Positions 46,064 through 55,483 are shown, counted from the first letter of the stretch. The stretch: 64,000 nt of DNA from Dolichospermum sp. DET69 (GCA_017355425.1 CP070233.1:4381501-4445500), one strand, 5' to 3'. Program-made: numbers and translations. The notes: generated by a model not told the origin, from the sequence alone.

Positions 46064-46708
46064 TTAATAACTAACTTCCAAATTACGTAAAATCAAATCA
46101 GCCCTGGGTGTAAACCCATCAGCATATTCAGCCGGAAATTGGGTAATTACATAAAATGCTTTACCCTTTTGTTCTCCAATGTAGATACTACCAACAATGT
46201 TTTTGCCTTGGCTAAAAACAATCTTTTCTTTTACCCAAGGATAGAATGTATTCTTTGTCCGACTCACTACGCGCCATTTATTGCCAGAAATTAACCCATT
46301 TTTGCTATTGACAAATTTGCTAACTTGTGAATATTTCTGAAAATTATTCAAAAAAGCAAAGTGAACATAAGCATTTTCATTTTTTTTATTACCAAAGTTA
46401 GCAATAAATTCAACTCCTTGTCCTTCCTCAGAACTACTAGATGTTACTAAAAAATCGTCTGAGGGAAAGTAGGTACTAAAACTAGGGTTTTGGTACAGCT
46501 TGAGTGTAATTGTGCTTTTTTCCCCTTCTATATATAAGGTGGCTTTTTTTGTTGCTGGTTTAGTTGACTGGGTTTTTTGACTAGCCAATAATATTGTTTG
46601 ATTACTGGCTAGAGGATGATTTTTACCAAGTTGCCCAGAGGCTAAATTAGGAGTAGCTAATGTTAATATTACTAGGCTTGTTGGTATTATACAGTTAAGA
46701 TGATTCAT
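46064..46708 (-). CDS. Exported hypothetical protein
   Basis: 214 residues, with a signal peptide (TSLVILTLATPNLASG, cut near residue 25), a low-complexity Lys/Thr stretch (KTQSTKPATKKATLY), then beta-rich sequence (KSTITLKLYQNPSFSTYFPS; VKEKIVFSQGKNIVGSIYIG). Not recognised. Probably periplasmic. Preceded by a 318-bp gap holding palindromic repeats. Confidence 0.65.
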   Translation of the reverse strand: MNHLNCIIPTSLVILTLATPNLASGQLGKNHPLASNQTILLASQKTQSTKPATKKATLYIEGEKSTITLKLYQNPSFSTYFPSDDFLVTSSSSEEGQGVEFIANFGNKKNENAYVHFAFLNNFQKYSQVSKFVNSKNGLISGNKWRVVSRTKNTFYPWVKEKIVFSQGKNIVGSIYIGEQKGKAFYVITQFPAEYADGFTPRADLILRNLEVSY

Positions 46709-46770
46709 TGCTAATATTTTGATTTTTTACTAAATAAAGACCTAAACTTGAGTTCAGTTATGTAATATTC

Positions 46771-46952
46771 GGTAAGCGTATTGCAATACGCCTCTACTTG
46801 TCAGTATAAGACATAAAAACCTATCGGGGGACTCTTGAAAAGTTACGCCTGTCAGAGATGATTCCGTCATTCGTGGCCAACGGGATCAGGTCCGGAACTA
46901 TACATCTAAGGCAATGCCTGAAAGTAGGGGCGTATTGCAATACGCCCCTACT
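46771..46952. repeat. Two copies of the GGGGCGTATTGC palindrome in the 46709-47027 gap
   Basis: A degenerate copy (GGTAAGCGTATTGCAATACG..., 46771-46799) and a perfect 30-bp palindrome (46923-46952, arm AGTAGGGGCGTATTG). Same family as 14230-14257. No gene is supported in this gap. Confidence 0.85.
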
Positions 46953-47027
46953 GCGGGGAGTGCCAATACCAACTGTGAGGAAGTAAAGAGTTTCTATCCT
47001 GTTTTCTACTATAGTACAGGCGGTTGA

Positions 47028-47513
47028 TTAAGACATCGCTTGAATGATGTAATCAAAGTAAGGTGCAGTTTCGGCCGCGTCTTCTGTATTCAATAAATCC
47101 AAGGACGCTTGTTTGAGAGAAGTGATAGCTTCTACCATTCCAGGAACAGGAACACCTAGAGAGTTGTACATTTCCCGCACACCAACCAAACCAATTTTTT
47201 CAATGGGATCTTTGTCACCAGCAAGTACGCCATAGGTAATTAGGCGTAAATACCAGCCAAAGTCCCGAATACACAAAGCCCGCTGTTTTTCACCGTAAGC
47301 ATTACCACCGGGGGCGATAAAGTCAGGGCGTTTTTGCCAAAGTTTTTTGGTGGCTTCTTGAACGATTTTTTTCTCGTTTTCTGAAAGGGTAGCAGCGATT
47401 CTTGTCCGCTTTACACCTGTTTCCAAAAATGCTTTGATGTTTTTGAGTTCGCCACTGCTGGGGTAACGCAGTTCTTCGTCAGCTTGGAGAATAACTTGGC
47501 TAATTACAGTCAT
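47028..47513 (-). CDS. apcD: Allophycocyanin alpha-B chain (ApcD)
   Basis: 161 residues of the phycobiliprotein fold. The bilin-attachment cysteine is in [14 protein letters not shown] (Cys84 region). [40 protein letters not shown] and [19 protein letters not shown] fit ApcD rather than ApcA. ApcD is one of the terminal energy emitters of the phycobilisome core, passing excitation mainly to photosystem I. It is monocistronic here. Confidence 0.93.
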   Translation of the reverse strand: MTVISQVILQADEELRYPSSGELKNIKAFLETGVKRTRIAATLSENEKKIVQEATKKLWQKRPDFIAPGGNAYGEKQRALCIRDFGWYLRLITYGVLAGDKDPIEKIGLVGVREMYNSLGVPVPGMVEAITSLKQASLDLLNTEDAAETAPYFDYIIQAMS

Positions 47514-47674
47514 GATTATCTAAATGACCTGAAATATTTATATTTGCTAGTTTACCGACTTAGAGGAACATTAGTGAAGTGTATGGGAAGATAGGGATAA
47601 ATGAATTTACAATTCGACATTAAGGAACACTGCCCAGAAGGTGAGAAAGTTCCCTATTCCCTAACAACTGACTA

Positions 47675-49048
47675 ATGACTAATACAATGTGGCGACAAGA
47701 TGAAATTATCGAACTGGAAATTACTGATTTAAGCGACACTGGTGACGGTGTTGGACGCTTTGAGCAGCGGGTGGTTTTTGTTCCTGATACGATACCCGGC
47801 GATCGCTTACTTGTCAAATTATTCAATGTTAAGCCAAAATACGCTTATGGTCAGGTGCAGGAATTATTGCAAGCCTCGCCTCAACGGGTGCGACCAAGCT
47901 GTATTGTCGCTGATAAATGCGGTGGTTGTCAATGGCAACATATTAATTATAAGTACCAGTTAACAGCCAAACAAAATCAAGTAACTCAAGCTTTAGAAAG
48001 AATTGGCGGTTTTGTTAATCCACAAGTAGATCCAGTCTTAGTCGCTGCTGAATCCTTTGGCTATCGCAACAAAGTTACTTATCCGATTGGTATGTCTGCA
48101 ACATATCAGGTACAAGCTGGTTATTACCATAAAGGTACTCATAAATTAATCAACTTGAATCAATGCCCCGTGCAAGACCAGCGGTTAAATCCTTTATTAG
48201 CTGAAATCAAATTAGATATCCAAAAGCAGGGTTGGACAATTTATGACGAAACTCGGCACAAAGGATTAATTCGCCATTTGGGTTTACGCATTGGCCGCCG
48301 CACAGGGGAAATTCTGCTAACTTTGGTCGTCAAAGATTGGAATTTACCAGGAATTGAAACCCAAGCACAACAATGGTTACAGCGTTATCCTCAGTTAGTA
48401 GGAGTCTCTCTTAACCGCAATAGCGATCGCACAAATGCTATATTTGGATCAGAAACCCGTTGTCTAGCTGGAATTCCTTACCTGAGAGAAAAATTCGCCG
48501 GACTGGATTTTCAAATTGGACCAGATACCTTCTTCCAAGTGTATACAGAAACAGCCGAGGCACTTTTAGAGGTAATTCAATCAGAACTAAATTTACAAGG
48601 TCATGAAGTCCTAGTAGATGCCTATTGTGGTATAGGAACTTTAAGTCTGCCCTTAGCCAAACAAGCAAAGCACGTCACCGGCTTAGAATTGCAATCAACA
48701 GCAGTAGAACAAGCAATTGTCAATGCCCGAGAAAATGGAATTAATAATGTGACATTTCAAGTAGGTGCAGTGGAAAAAATTCTCCAGAATTTGGAAATTA
48801 TACCAGATGTGGTCTTGCTTGATCCGCCCCGAAAAGGATGTGAAGCTAACGTTATCAAAACATTAAGAAATCTGAAACCATCTCGAATTGTTTACGTCAG
48901 TTGTAAAGTAGCCACTCTTGCCCGTGACCTAAAGTTACTTTGCGAAGATGGACTATATAGACTGACAAGGGTGCAACCTGCCGACTTTTTTCCTCAAACT
49001 GCCCATGTAGAAGCAGCCGCTTTTTTGGTGTTATCAGAACCAGGATAA
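47675..49048 (+). CDS. rlmD: 23S rRNA (uracil-1939-C5)-methyltransferase RlmD/RumA family
   Basis: 457 residues. N-terminal TRAM domain (IIELEITDLSDTGDGVGRFE...). [4Fe-4S] cysteines at 76, 82, 85 (SCIVADKCGGCQWQH) and 164 (LNQCP). SAM-binding DAYCGIGTLSLPLA, then LLDPPRKGCE and the catalytic cysteine in VYVSCKVATLARDL. Uses SAM to form m5U in 23S rRNA; bacteria have several paralogues (RlmD, RlmC, TrmFO replaces TrmA), so the exact site is inferred. An in-frame ATG at 47687 is an alternative start. The ISH3-like element is inserted 62 bp downstream. Confidence 0.92.
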   Translation: MTNTMWRQDEIIELEITDLSDTGDGVGRFEQRVVFVPDTIPGDRLLVKLFNVKPKYAYGQVQELLQASPQRVRPSCIVADKCGGCQWQHINYKYQLTAKQNQVTQALERIGGFVNPQVDPVLVAAESFGYRNKVTYPIGMSATYQVQAGYYHKGTHKLINLNQCPVQDQRLNPLLAEIKLDIQKQGWTIYDETRHKGLIRHLGLRIGRRTGEILLTLVVKDWNLPGIETQAQQWLQRYPQLVGVSLNRNSDRTNAIFGSETRCLAGIPYLREKFAGLDFQIGPDTFFQVYTETAEALLEVIQSELNLQGHEVLVDAYCGIGTLSLPLAKQAKHVTGLELQSTAVEQAIVNARENGINNVTFQVGAVEKILQNLEIIPDVVLLDPPRKGCEANVIKTLRNLKPSRIVYVSCKVATLARDLKLLCEDGLYRLTRVQPADFFPQTAHVEAAAFLVLSEPG

Positions 49049-49110
49049 AATTAGTTACTTCTTTACCAAAATTTAAATCAAAAATTTGTAGTCTAGTGAA
49101 TACTCATAAT

Positions 49111-50633
49111 CAGTAAACCAAAAAGTTTTTTCCTGAAGGGAGATCGCCAAATACTGTGTAGTATAAAATACTTTTTTATTCCCGATACTCTAATCAGCAG
49201 ACATAGTATAGATAATAATTACTTATGATTAGCTGGTTAATAATTTCTTGACGCTAACCGGATGGAATATAAATGCTTTCAACGACTTGATATTTCTTCT
49301 GTAGGGCTTGAGATAAAAAGGCTAACATCTGTTTGAGTGTAAAAAGTGTGCGATAAATTAATCTACTACCTTTCCTTTTACGACTGATTTTGAGCCATAG
49401 TAGATTCACCCAGATGTTAATTAGAAGAAAGGATATTCCAATGAATAGTAATCTCAAGACTGGATTTTTGTTATTCGTCTTAATTCGACAAATATTTTTC
49501 AGACGATAACTGGTTTCAATGCCAAATCTTTTTCGATAATCTTGATAGATATAATTTAAATTTGTTTTGACCTTATAAGCAACATAAACAAAGTATTGAA
49601 CCCCATGCTTTTTATGCTTTCCCTTTCTATATTTACAGACGATCCATAAATCAAATGTGACAAAATCATCTTTGTCTCTTGTAATAGTATAGGTAGTTTT
49701 ATAACTTTTTTTACCCTTGAGGAATTGTTTGATTCCTCCTTTTTTTCCAGTCTTGATAGCAGGCATAAGAAAGGGAATATCTAATGCCTGTAACCATCTA
49801 ATTACAGGAGTATTAAAAAATCCCCTATCCAAATAGAGTTTTTTTACATTTATTTTTAGGGATTCAAGTTCTGCTAATAAATAAGTAATTAAAGCCACAC
49901 TAGTATCTAATTGGCGAACACCTCTTATTGCTAGAGTTACACGCTTATTATTACTAATAACATATAAAGTGGCATAGGCATAAAATGAATTAGTACCAGA
50001 TTTAGCTTCACTTCGATATATGTAGGGTAATTCTGACGATGTTGGTTGACCATAATAACAAATTAAATTTAAATCAATCGCTATTTTCAAACACCCTTTT
50101 TTTAATCCTAAAGGAATTCGACTTTTTAATGCTTGATTTATTTGCGCTTCTAATTCCTCAAAATTGTTAATTTTATTGAGATGATATCTAATATCATTAG
50201 CTGTCGGAATATTTTTTAACAATTTAGCTGTGTTTTCAATACTGTCTCCAGTGCTGGCTGCTTTAACCAGAATCTCGAATAAAGTTTGTTGGTCACAGGC
50301 TCCTTGCGTTTCAATCGAAAAATTTTCTACTAAACACTGAATAACCTCATCAAGAGTTTCTGAGTCGGTTAAAACGAGTTCTTCTGTAGACTCGCCCCGC
50401 GTGGCTTTTGTTAGAGATGAAACAGTCAATTTTTTCAGCCAATATGCTACACACTACTTTCATCATTTCATATTTTGATCCAGTGCAAATTATGATAACT
50501 ATTTCTTATATATTTGGTATTCTATAGTACATGAGTATCTGTCGTATTTTGTTAGTGATGCCTGCTGCGTCTGTAGCAATAGCGTCAGCACTCCGTAAAA
50601 ATCACTCTTTGGGAAAAACTTTTTGGTTTACTG
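49111..50633 (-). mobile_element. Complete ISH3-like insertion sequence with 5-bp target duplication
   Basis: Terminal inverted repeats CAGTAAACCAAAAAGTTTTT (49111-49130) and AAAAACTTTTTGGTTTACTG (50614-50633) are perfectly complementary over 20 bp. The element is flanked by ATAAT on both sides (49106-49110 and 50634-50638), a 5-bp target-site duplication. Total 1,523 bp with one transposase gene. Confidence 0.95.
49254..50429 (-). CDS. DDE transposase (ISH3/IS4-like)
   Basis: 391 residues. DDE residues likely in IAIDLNLICYYGQP (first Asp), KLYLDRGFFNTPVI (second Asp) and YRKRFGIETSYRLKN (Glu), the last being the YREK-like motif of IS4-related families. N-terminal helical region (1-110) is DNA-binding. 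The frame is intact, so the element may be active. It lies on the minus strand within the 1,523-bp element. Confidence 0.93.
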   Translation of the reverse strand: MTVSSLTKATRGESTEELVLTDSETLDEVIQCLVENFSIETQGACDQQTLFEILVKAASTGDSIENTAKLLKNIPTANDIRYHLNKINNFEELEAQINQALKSRIPLGLKKGCLKIAIDLNLICYYGQPTSSELPYIYRSEAKSGTNSFYAYATLYVISNNKRVTLAIRGVRQLDTSVALITYLLAELESLKINVKKLYLDRGFFNTPVIRWLQALDIPFLMPAIKTGKKGGIKQFLKGKKSYKTTYTITRDKDDFVTFDLWIVCKYRKGKHKKHGVQYFVYVAYKVKTNLNYIYQDYRKRFGIETSYRLKNICRIKTNNKNPVLRLLFIGISFLLINIWVNLLWLKISRKRKGSRLIYRTLFTLKQMLAFLSQALQKKYQVVESIYIPSG

Positions 50634-50772
50634 ATAATGCTAGAATGAAATCACATAAAAATAGAAACTCATTTTGTTTTAAAGAAATCGAAGCTGCATA
50701 GACTCTTAAAAAAGGTAAATAGAATTGTGTTGATTACAAACCAGCAGTTAACGAGAATATCTTTCTCTTCCC

Positions 50773-50813
50773 GTTCAAAGATAGCAGTTTTTATTCATCT
50801 GCTATCTTTGAAC
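50773..50813. terminator. Strong 15-bp hairpin in the 50634-51001 gap
   Basis: GTTCAAAGATAGCAG and CTGCTATCTTTGAAC form a perfect 15-bp stem with an 11-nt T-rich loop. It is followed by AGATTAACTTT rather than a T run, so could be a terminator or a processed RNA. No gene is seen between the insertion sequence and 51002. Confidence 0.45.
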
Positions 50814-51001
50814 AGATTAACTTTAACAAATTGTAAATAAGCCATAATGAATTATCCTGCTAAGTGTCTATGTTTTAGCATTTTTATAAATTTAGTTTTA
50901 CAGACGGAAGTTTGAAAGCGGCATGACTACCTAAATTTTGATCAGAATGCCTGAAAAAGCAAACTGATGTCTAGCTAAATAAAAGCTACGGGGTTTCTCT
51001 T

Positions 51002-51451
51002 GTGATTACCATTTCTCTTCGTCCAGTTGGGCGTTATTGGGGGACAATTAGTTTTGCCTCCACTCTTTATCTTTGTCCAATCCTAGATTTACTCTTGACT
51101 GATATTCCCGCAAAATTACAATCAGAACTGCGACTAGGACTTCAAGAAGCCCTAGTAAATGCCGCTAAACATGGGAATAATCTTGATCCCGGCAAATCGG
51201 TCGTAGTTCGTTTCTCTTTAGTAGATAATCAGTATTGGTGGATTATCTCAGATCAAGGTAGCGGCTTCACTCCCTCCCTCGAAGGTGATAGTGATCCCAA
51301 TGACTATTTACCACCAGACGAAGCAGAAAGTGGACGGGGTATGTCTTTACTACATCAGATTTTTGATCAAGTAAAATGGAATCGCAAAGGCACAGAACTC
51401 ACGCTTTGTAAGCAATTACAAAGCCGTCGGTTATTATCTTTGCGACGGTGA
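51002..51451 (+). CDS. Anti-sigma-factor/switch-protein kinase-type ATPase (RsbW/SpoIIAB-like)
   Basis: 149 residues from a GTG at 51002. GHKL ATPase motifs: LRLGLQEALVNAAKHGNNLD (N box), WWIISDQGSGFTP (G1) and ESGRGMSLLHQIFDQVKWN (G2). Such proteins phosphorylate anti-anti-sigma (STAS) partners or bind sigma factors in stress signalling. No partner gene is adjacent. Confidence 0.85.
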   Translation: MITISLRPVGRYWGTISFASTLYLCPILDLLLTDIPAKLQSELRLGLQEALVNAAKHGNNLDPGKSVVVRFSLVDNQYWWIISDQGSGFTPSLEGDSDPNDYLPPDEAESGRGMSLLHQIFDQVKWNRKGTELTLCKQLQSRRLLSLRR

Positions 51452-51487
51452 TAGGGAACAGGAGTTTTTGAATTCTTAATTCTTAAT

Positions 51488-51748
51488 TCATTTGTGTCCG
51501 TGAGTTGGGCAAGGAGGGGCGGAAATTGACTTATCTAACCAGCCTACAGCTTGTTGTAGCCTTGCCTGTGCTTCTTGGGGTTCATTTTTAACCAAAAATA
51601 CCATTGCAGCGGCTGCCTGTTCACTAGCGCGGGCATTGCGGTTAGACTTGAGACGATGCCAATCATCAGGAGAGATACTCAACCTTTCCATGAGAGCTTG
51701 TGCTAGTTCTAGAGTGCTAACTTCATTTAGTTGGCTAGTTTGAGACAT
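51488..51748 (-). CDS. Conserved cyanobacterial hypothetical protein (DUF6439-like)
   Basis: 86 residues, helical: LAQALMERLSISPDDWHRLK, ASEQAAAAMVFLVKNEP, EAQARLQQAVGWLDKSI, and a C-terminal PPCPTHGHK with Cys and His. Widespread in cyanobacteria as I recall; no function known. Convergent with the preceding kinase-like gene. Confidence 0.7.
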   Translation of the reverse strand: MSQTSQLNEVSTLELAQALMERLSISPDDWHRLKSNRNARASEQAAAAMVFLVKNEPQEAQARLQQAVGWLDKSISAPPCPTHGHK

Positions 51749-51814
51749 AAGACTAAGTGCCGAGTTAAGAGTAAAAGTTATGATTTAATCATCATAGCTA
51801 ATGACTAATCACCA

Positions 51815-52159
51815 ATGACTAATTTAGAGGAAGATCCCCAGTCAGATTTTGCACGGGAACTAGAGGAAGTAGAGACTTCACTGCGATTCTTGAAAGATAG
51901 ATATACCCAAGTGCAGAAAGATGAACTACAAAAGGCACAATGGCAACAAGAATTAAAGAATTTAAAGCAAAATAGAAAGCAGACTCCAGAAATTAAAGCT
52001 GAGTTAAACCGTATTCAAAAACAGTTGGAAACCTTAGAAATAAACCTAGAAAGCCAGTTGTTTTCTTGGAGTACCCTGAAAAGACCTTTTTGGCAAGCTA
52101 TCCGTTTTGGTGGTTTAGGCGTTATTATAGGTTGGTTATTAAAATCTTGGGTGGGGTGA
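51815..52159 (+). CDS. Hypothetical coiled-coil protein with C-terminal membrane anchor
   Basis: 114 residues. Residues 8-80 are highly charged heptad-like sequence (ELEEVETSLRFLKDRYTQVQ ... ELNRIQKQLETLEINLESQL). The C-terminus AIRFGGLGVIIGWLLKSWVG is one hydrophobic helix. This suggests a tail-anchored structural protein. It lies 76 bp upstream of the asnS region, with a hairpin between. Confidence 0.65.
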   Translation: MTNLEEDPQSDFARELEEVETSLRFLKDRYTQVQKDELQKAQWQQELKNLKQNRKQTPEIKAELNRIQKQLETLEINLESQLFSWSTLKRPFWQAIRFGGLGVIIGWLLKSWVG

Positions 52160-52180
52160 TTTTAAAAATCCCTAATTAAA

Positions 52181-52213
52181 AGATACCCAACTTCTCAAAG
52201 AAGTCGGGTATCT
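52181..52213 (+). terminator. Hairpin terminator between the coiled-coil gene and asnS
   Basis: AGATACCCAACTTCTC...AAGAAGTCGGGTATCT, about 14 bp of stem with mismatch. Same type as 34053-34085. Confidence 0.65.
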
Positions 52214-52244
52214 GAAATTCTTTAAAAAACACAAATTGTATAAA

Positions 52245-53636
52245 ATGCTAAATCGCCGTATTGCTGAAATATTAAGAAGTGGAAAACCGGAAGAAACTTT
52301 GGTAGTCCAAGGTTGGGTAAGAACAAAACGCGAATTAAAAGGATTTGCGTTTTTGGAAGTTAATGATGGTTCATCTTTAGGTAATCTGCAAGTTGTTATT
52401 AATCAAGATTTACCAGATTATCAAGAAATATTAAAACAAATCAATACAGGTGCTTCTGTTGAAGTATCAGGAGTCCTAGTAGCTTCCCAAGGAAAAGGAC
52501 AAAGCATAGAATTAAAAGCTGATGAAGTGAAAGTATACGGAGACGCTGATCCTGATACCTATCCTCTGCAAAAGAAACGTCATTCCTTTGAGTTTCTGCG
52601 AACCATAGCTCATTTGCGTCCTCGAACTAACTCCTTTGGTGCGGTATTCCGGGTGAGAAATGCTTGCGCGACTGCTATCCACCAATTTTTTCAACAACGG
52701 AGCTTTTTATGGGTACATACTCCCATTATTACTGCTAGTGATTGCGAAGGGGCTGGAGAATTATTTAGCGTTACTAATTTCAATTTAAAGAATGTTCCGA
52801 AAACAGAAAATCAAGAAATTGATTATAGCCAAGACTTCTTTAGTAAACCTGCATATTTAACAGTAAGTGGCCAATTAGAAGCCGAAATTATGGCTATGGC
52901 TTTTACTAATGTTTACACATTTGGTCCCACATTCCGCGCTGAAAATTCTAATACTTCCCGTCACTTAGCCGAATTTTGGATGGTTGAACCAGAAATGGCT
53001 TTTTGTGATTTAGAAGGTGATATGGATTTGGCTGAGGAGTTTCTTAAATACATTTTTAAATATGTGATGGAAACTTGTCCTGAAGACATGGAATTTTTCA
53101 ATTCACGCATTGATAATACTGTTTTAGAAACTGCGAATAATATTATTAACAATCAGTTTGAAAGATTGACTTATACAGAAGCAGTCAACCTTTTAGAAAA
53201 AGCTGATGTTAAGTTTGATTATCCTGTCAGTTGGGGTGCAGATTTACAATCAGAACATGAACGTTATTTAGCGGAACAACTGTTTAAAAAGCCTGTGATT
53301 GTCACAGATTATCCCGCGCAAATTAAAGCCTTTTATATGCGGTTGAGTGACGATGAAAAAACTGTTCGTGCTATGGATATTCTCGCACCAAAAATAGGCG
53401 AAATTATTGGTGGTTCACAACGGGAAGAAAGACTTGATGTTTTAGAAAAACGGGTATTAGCACAAGGTATGAACCCGGAAGATTTATGGTGGTATTTAGA
53501 TTTGCGTCGTTATGGTACCGTTCCCCATGCTGGTTTCGGTTTGGGGTTTGAAAGATTGGTGCAATTCATGACGGGTATGGGGAATATTAGGGATGTGATT
53601 CCGTTCCCGCGCACACCAGAAAATGCGGAGTTTTAA
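52245..53636 (+). CDS. asnS: Asparaginyl-tRNA synthetase
   Basis: Class IIb aminoacyl-tRNA synthetase, 463 residues from the ATG at 52245; a TTG nine bases upstream is in frame but less likely. The N-terminal OB-fold anticodon-binding domain is [20 protein letters not shown]. Motif 2 is [20 protein letters not shown], motif 3 [15 protein letters not shown]. AsnRS rather than AspRS is supported by the short, AsnRS-type insert ([17 protein letters not shown]). Charges tRNA-Asn in the cytoplasm. Confidence 0.95.
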   Translation: MLNRRIAEILRSGKPEETLVVQGWVRTKRELKGFAFLEVNDGSSLGNLQVVINQDLPDYQEILKQINTGASVEVSGVLVASQGKGQSIELKADEVKVYGDADPDTYPLQKKRHSFEFLRTIAHLRPRTNSFGAVFRVRNACATAIHQFFQQRSFLWVHTPIITASDCEGAGELFSVTNFNLKNVPKTENQEIDYSQDFFSKPAYLTVSGQLEAEIMAMAFTNVYTFGPTFRAENSNTSRHLAEFWMVEPEMAFCDLEGDMDLAEEFLKYIFKYVMETCPEDMEFFNSRIDNTVLETANNIINNQFERLTYTEAVNLLEKADVKFDYPVSWGADLQSEHERYLAEQLFKKPVIVTDYPAQIKAFYMRLSDDEKTVRAMDILAPKIGEIIGGSQREERLDVLEKRVLAQGMNPEDLWWYLDLRRYGTVPHAGFGLGFERLVQFMTGMGNIRDVIPFPRTPENAEF

Positions 53637-53643
53637 TGAACTT

Positions 53644-53672
53644 TAGAGACGTTGGAAATAGCGTCTCTTTTA
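53644..53672 (+). terminator. Hairpin terminator after asnS
   Basis: AGAGACG-TTGGAAATAG-CGTCTCT followed by TTT; 7-bp stem just after the stop codon. Confidence 0.6.
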
Positions 53673-53686
53673 AAAATCTTATTTTT

Positions 53687-54097
53687 CTAATTACCAATTT
53701 TTCCGTTTAACCAAGTTACCAAATCAGCAACTTCAGAAAAATCAAATAACGCTTCTCCCAAATCTTCTAATTGTTCAACAGATAGTACCTGCACTTTCTG
53801 AATTAATAATTGATCAACATTTCCAAAACGGCGATTTAGAAGACGCAAAATTAAACTTTCTTCACCTAATTTTCTACCTTGCTGCAAAATATCTTGATAA
53901 ATTACAGATTCTTTCATAATATCCTCCCGGAGAAATTGACGAACCAAATCTTTTTCAAACCGTAAACCTGCGAGAACTTCTACACAACCAGCAATATTTT
54001 GTTGCTGTTCCCTATCTGGAATTGTAGCGACTTTTTGAGCTACTTGGGATAATAAACTTTGTGCTGAGTCGGTGCGGGTTAAAGTTGCTAAGATCAT
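53687..54097 (-). pseudogene. C-terminal part of Rpn/DUF4351-type transposase-like nuclease
   Basis: 136 residues. The end, GEESLILRLLNRRFGNVDQL ... LSVEQLEDLGEALFDFSEVA, is the DUF4351 tail common in cyanobacterial Rpn-family (recombination-promoting nuclease) proteins of about 280 residues. The N-terminal PD-(D/E)XK nuclease domain is absent, so this is a fragment or a stand-alone remnant. Confidence 0.65.
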
Positions 54098-54164
54098 ATT
54101 AATTCTGTGTTAACTACCAATGTGATATAATAGGACTGAATCAACCTTTCCTATAAAAAATCTT

Positions 54165-54440
54165 ATGCCATCACCTAAGATTATAGAACTTGAACAAATA
54201 TTACAAACTTACTCCATTGAAGATAAACAATGGTTATTACAACAGTTAATTCAACAACTGGGATTAAATCATCAAGAAAAACCACCAGTAAATTATAAAC
54301 AACAAGCAAAAGGTATTATTGCAGAAACTATCAGTGAAGTTTTAGCTTTATCCAATGACTGTGAAGAGCAAGTTTGGCAAAAATTTTATGCAGCTAGTGG
54401 AAGAATATCGGAAAAATTAAATGAATCGGATTTCTTATAA
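54165..54440 (+). CDS. Antitoxin-like partner of PIN toxin
   Basis: 91 residues: IELEQILQTYSIEDKQWLLQ, LIQQLGLNHQEKPP, a C-terminal helical segment (AETISEVLALSNDCEEQVWQ). It overlaps the PIN-toxin ATG by one base (TAATG), the coupling seen in type II toxin-antitoxin operons. The family is not recognised with certainty; the call rests on position. Confidence 0.7.
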   Translation: MPSPKIIELEQILQTYSIEDKQWLLQQLIQQLGLNHQEKPPVNYKQQAKGIIAETISEVLALSNDCEEQVWQKFYAASGRISEKLNESDFL

Positions 54441-54883
54441 TGTCTTTTCAAAAATTTGATTCACCAATACCTTTAGTAATTGTAGATACATCTGTTTTCA
54501 TCTCGGCTTTACTGAGTAAAAACCCGAATAGTGCGCCTTGTAAAATTATTATATTCTGGCGAGGAGGTAGATTTAACCTAGTAATTTCTCCACAAATATT
54601 AGAGGAATTAGTTGAAAAATTATTAGCAAAAAATATTGATAAAACTGATATCAAAGATATTTTGACAGCCATTTTTTACACAGCAATTAAAATTCAAGGT
54701 ACTTATCAGGCGACAATCTTGGATAATATTGATCCTAACGATAATATGTTTTTAGCCGCAGCTTATGAAATTAGTGCTGATTATTTAGTTTCTCTTGATA
54801 AAAAACATATTCTGCCATTAAAACATTATCACGGAACACAAATTTTATCACCAGATTTATTTATCAGGATATTAGATAAATAA
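54440..54883 (+). CDS. PIN-domain toxin (VapC-like ribonuclease)
   Basis: 147 residues. PIN acidic residues: IPLVIVDTSVFISALLSKNP (first Asp), NLVISPQILEELVEKLL (Glu), NIDPNDNMFLAAAYEISADYLVSLDKKHI (two Asp). It belongs to the 'putative toxin-antitoxin system toxin component, PIN family' common in cyanobacteria. Predicted Mg-dependent RNase. Intact. Confidence 0.88.
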   Translation: MSFQKFDSPIPLVIVDTSVFISALLSKNPNSAPCKIIIFWRGGRFNLVISPQILEELVEKLLAKNIDKTDIKDILTAIFYTAIKIQGTYQATILDNIDPNDNMFLAAAYEISADYLVSLDKKHILPLKHYHGTQILSPDLFIRILDK

Positions 54884-54952
54884 AATCAGTATATTGTGTG
54901 AAATTTTATCAAGAGCATTTTGAATAATATTAGTATCTAATAAATAACCCAT

Positions 54953-55099
54953 TTAACCCCCGCGTTTTACAGATTCATCGAAAATTCTCATTTGCTCTGG
55001 AGTTAAATCATTGAGCATTCCTGAAACGAGATGTAAAGATAAAATTCTTTTAATCCGTTTCGTTAGTTCTTGTTCAGATATACTTGAACTGTCTGTAAA
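54953..55099 (-). pseudogene. Fragment of a small antitoxin-associated protein
   Basis: The minus-strand frame reads TDSSSISEQELTKRIKRILS, then LHLVSGMLNDLTPEQMRIFD and ESVKRGG, stop. It has no start codon and overlaps the end of the XRE gene in another frame. It looks like the C-terminus of a small protein often seen beside PIN toxins in cyanobacteria, left by deletion or frameshift. Confidence 0.45.
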
Positions 55100-55329
55100 A
55101 AATTACTAATGTTCATATCTTTTTGCTGACCAGAACAAATATCTTGAATAACAGCAGGAGAAATATTAACTTCTTCGGCTAATTGAGCAGTGGATATATG
55201 ATCATTATCCATAATAGAGATTAACAATTCAGATAGTAAAAATTCCTGATATCCTGCTGCAAATTTAGCTTTAAAATCGGGGCTTTGCATCATTCTATCA
55301 AGAGTTGATAGTTGTTCAATTTTCTTCAT
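55063..55329 (-). CDS. HTH antitoxin (HigA/XRE-like)
   Basis: 88 residues from the ATG at 55329, which has AAGGAG nine bases upstream. MKKIEQLSTLDRMMQSPDF, then SELLISIMDNDHISTAQLAE and EVNISPAVIQDICSGQQ form a helix-turn-helix. Upstream in the same direction is a truncated HigB-like toxin whose frame overlaps this start, the usual higBA order. Confidence 0.75.
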   Translation of the reverse strand: MKKIEQLSTLDRMMQSPDFKAKFAAGYQEFLLSELLISIMDNDHISTAQLAEEVNISPAVIQDICSGQQKDMNISNFLQTVQVYLNKN

Positions 55330-55467
55330 AATATGCTCCTTCTTGGTTACGTTTAATATAATCATTCATATAGTTGATAGCTTTTTCTTTCTGGTTTTCT
55401 GGTAATTTTTGTTGTTTTTTCTTAAAAGCATTGGTAACAATAATTTCAGGATATCCCAACCGACGTT
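55316..55467 (-). pseudogene. C-terminal remnant of a HigB/RelE-like toxin
   Basis: The frame RRLGYPEIIVTNAFKKKQQK, LPENQKEKAINYMNDYIKRN, QEGAYYEEN, stop, matches the C-terminus of phage-derived Gp49-like/HigB toxins (typically about 110-120 residues). Everything before it is missing; the next gene upstream ends just beyond. It overlaps the antitoxin start as in intact operons. Confidence 0.65.
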
Positions 55468-55483
55468 AGTATTCAGAATATTT

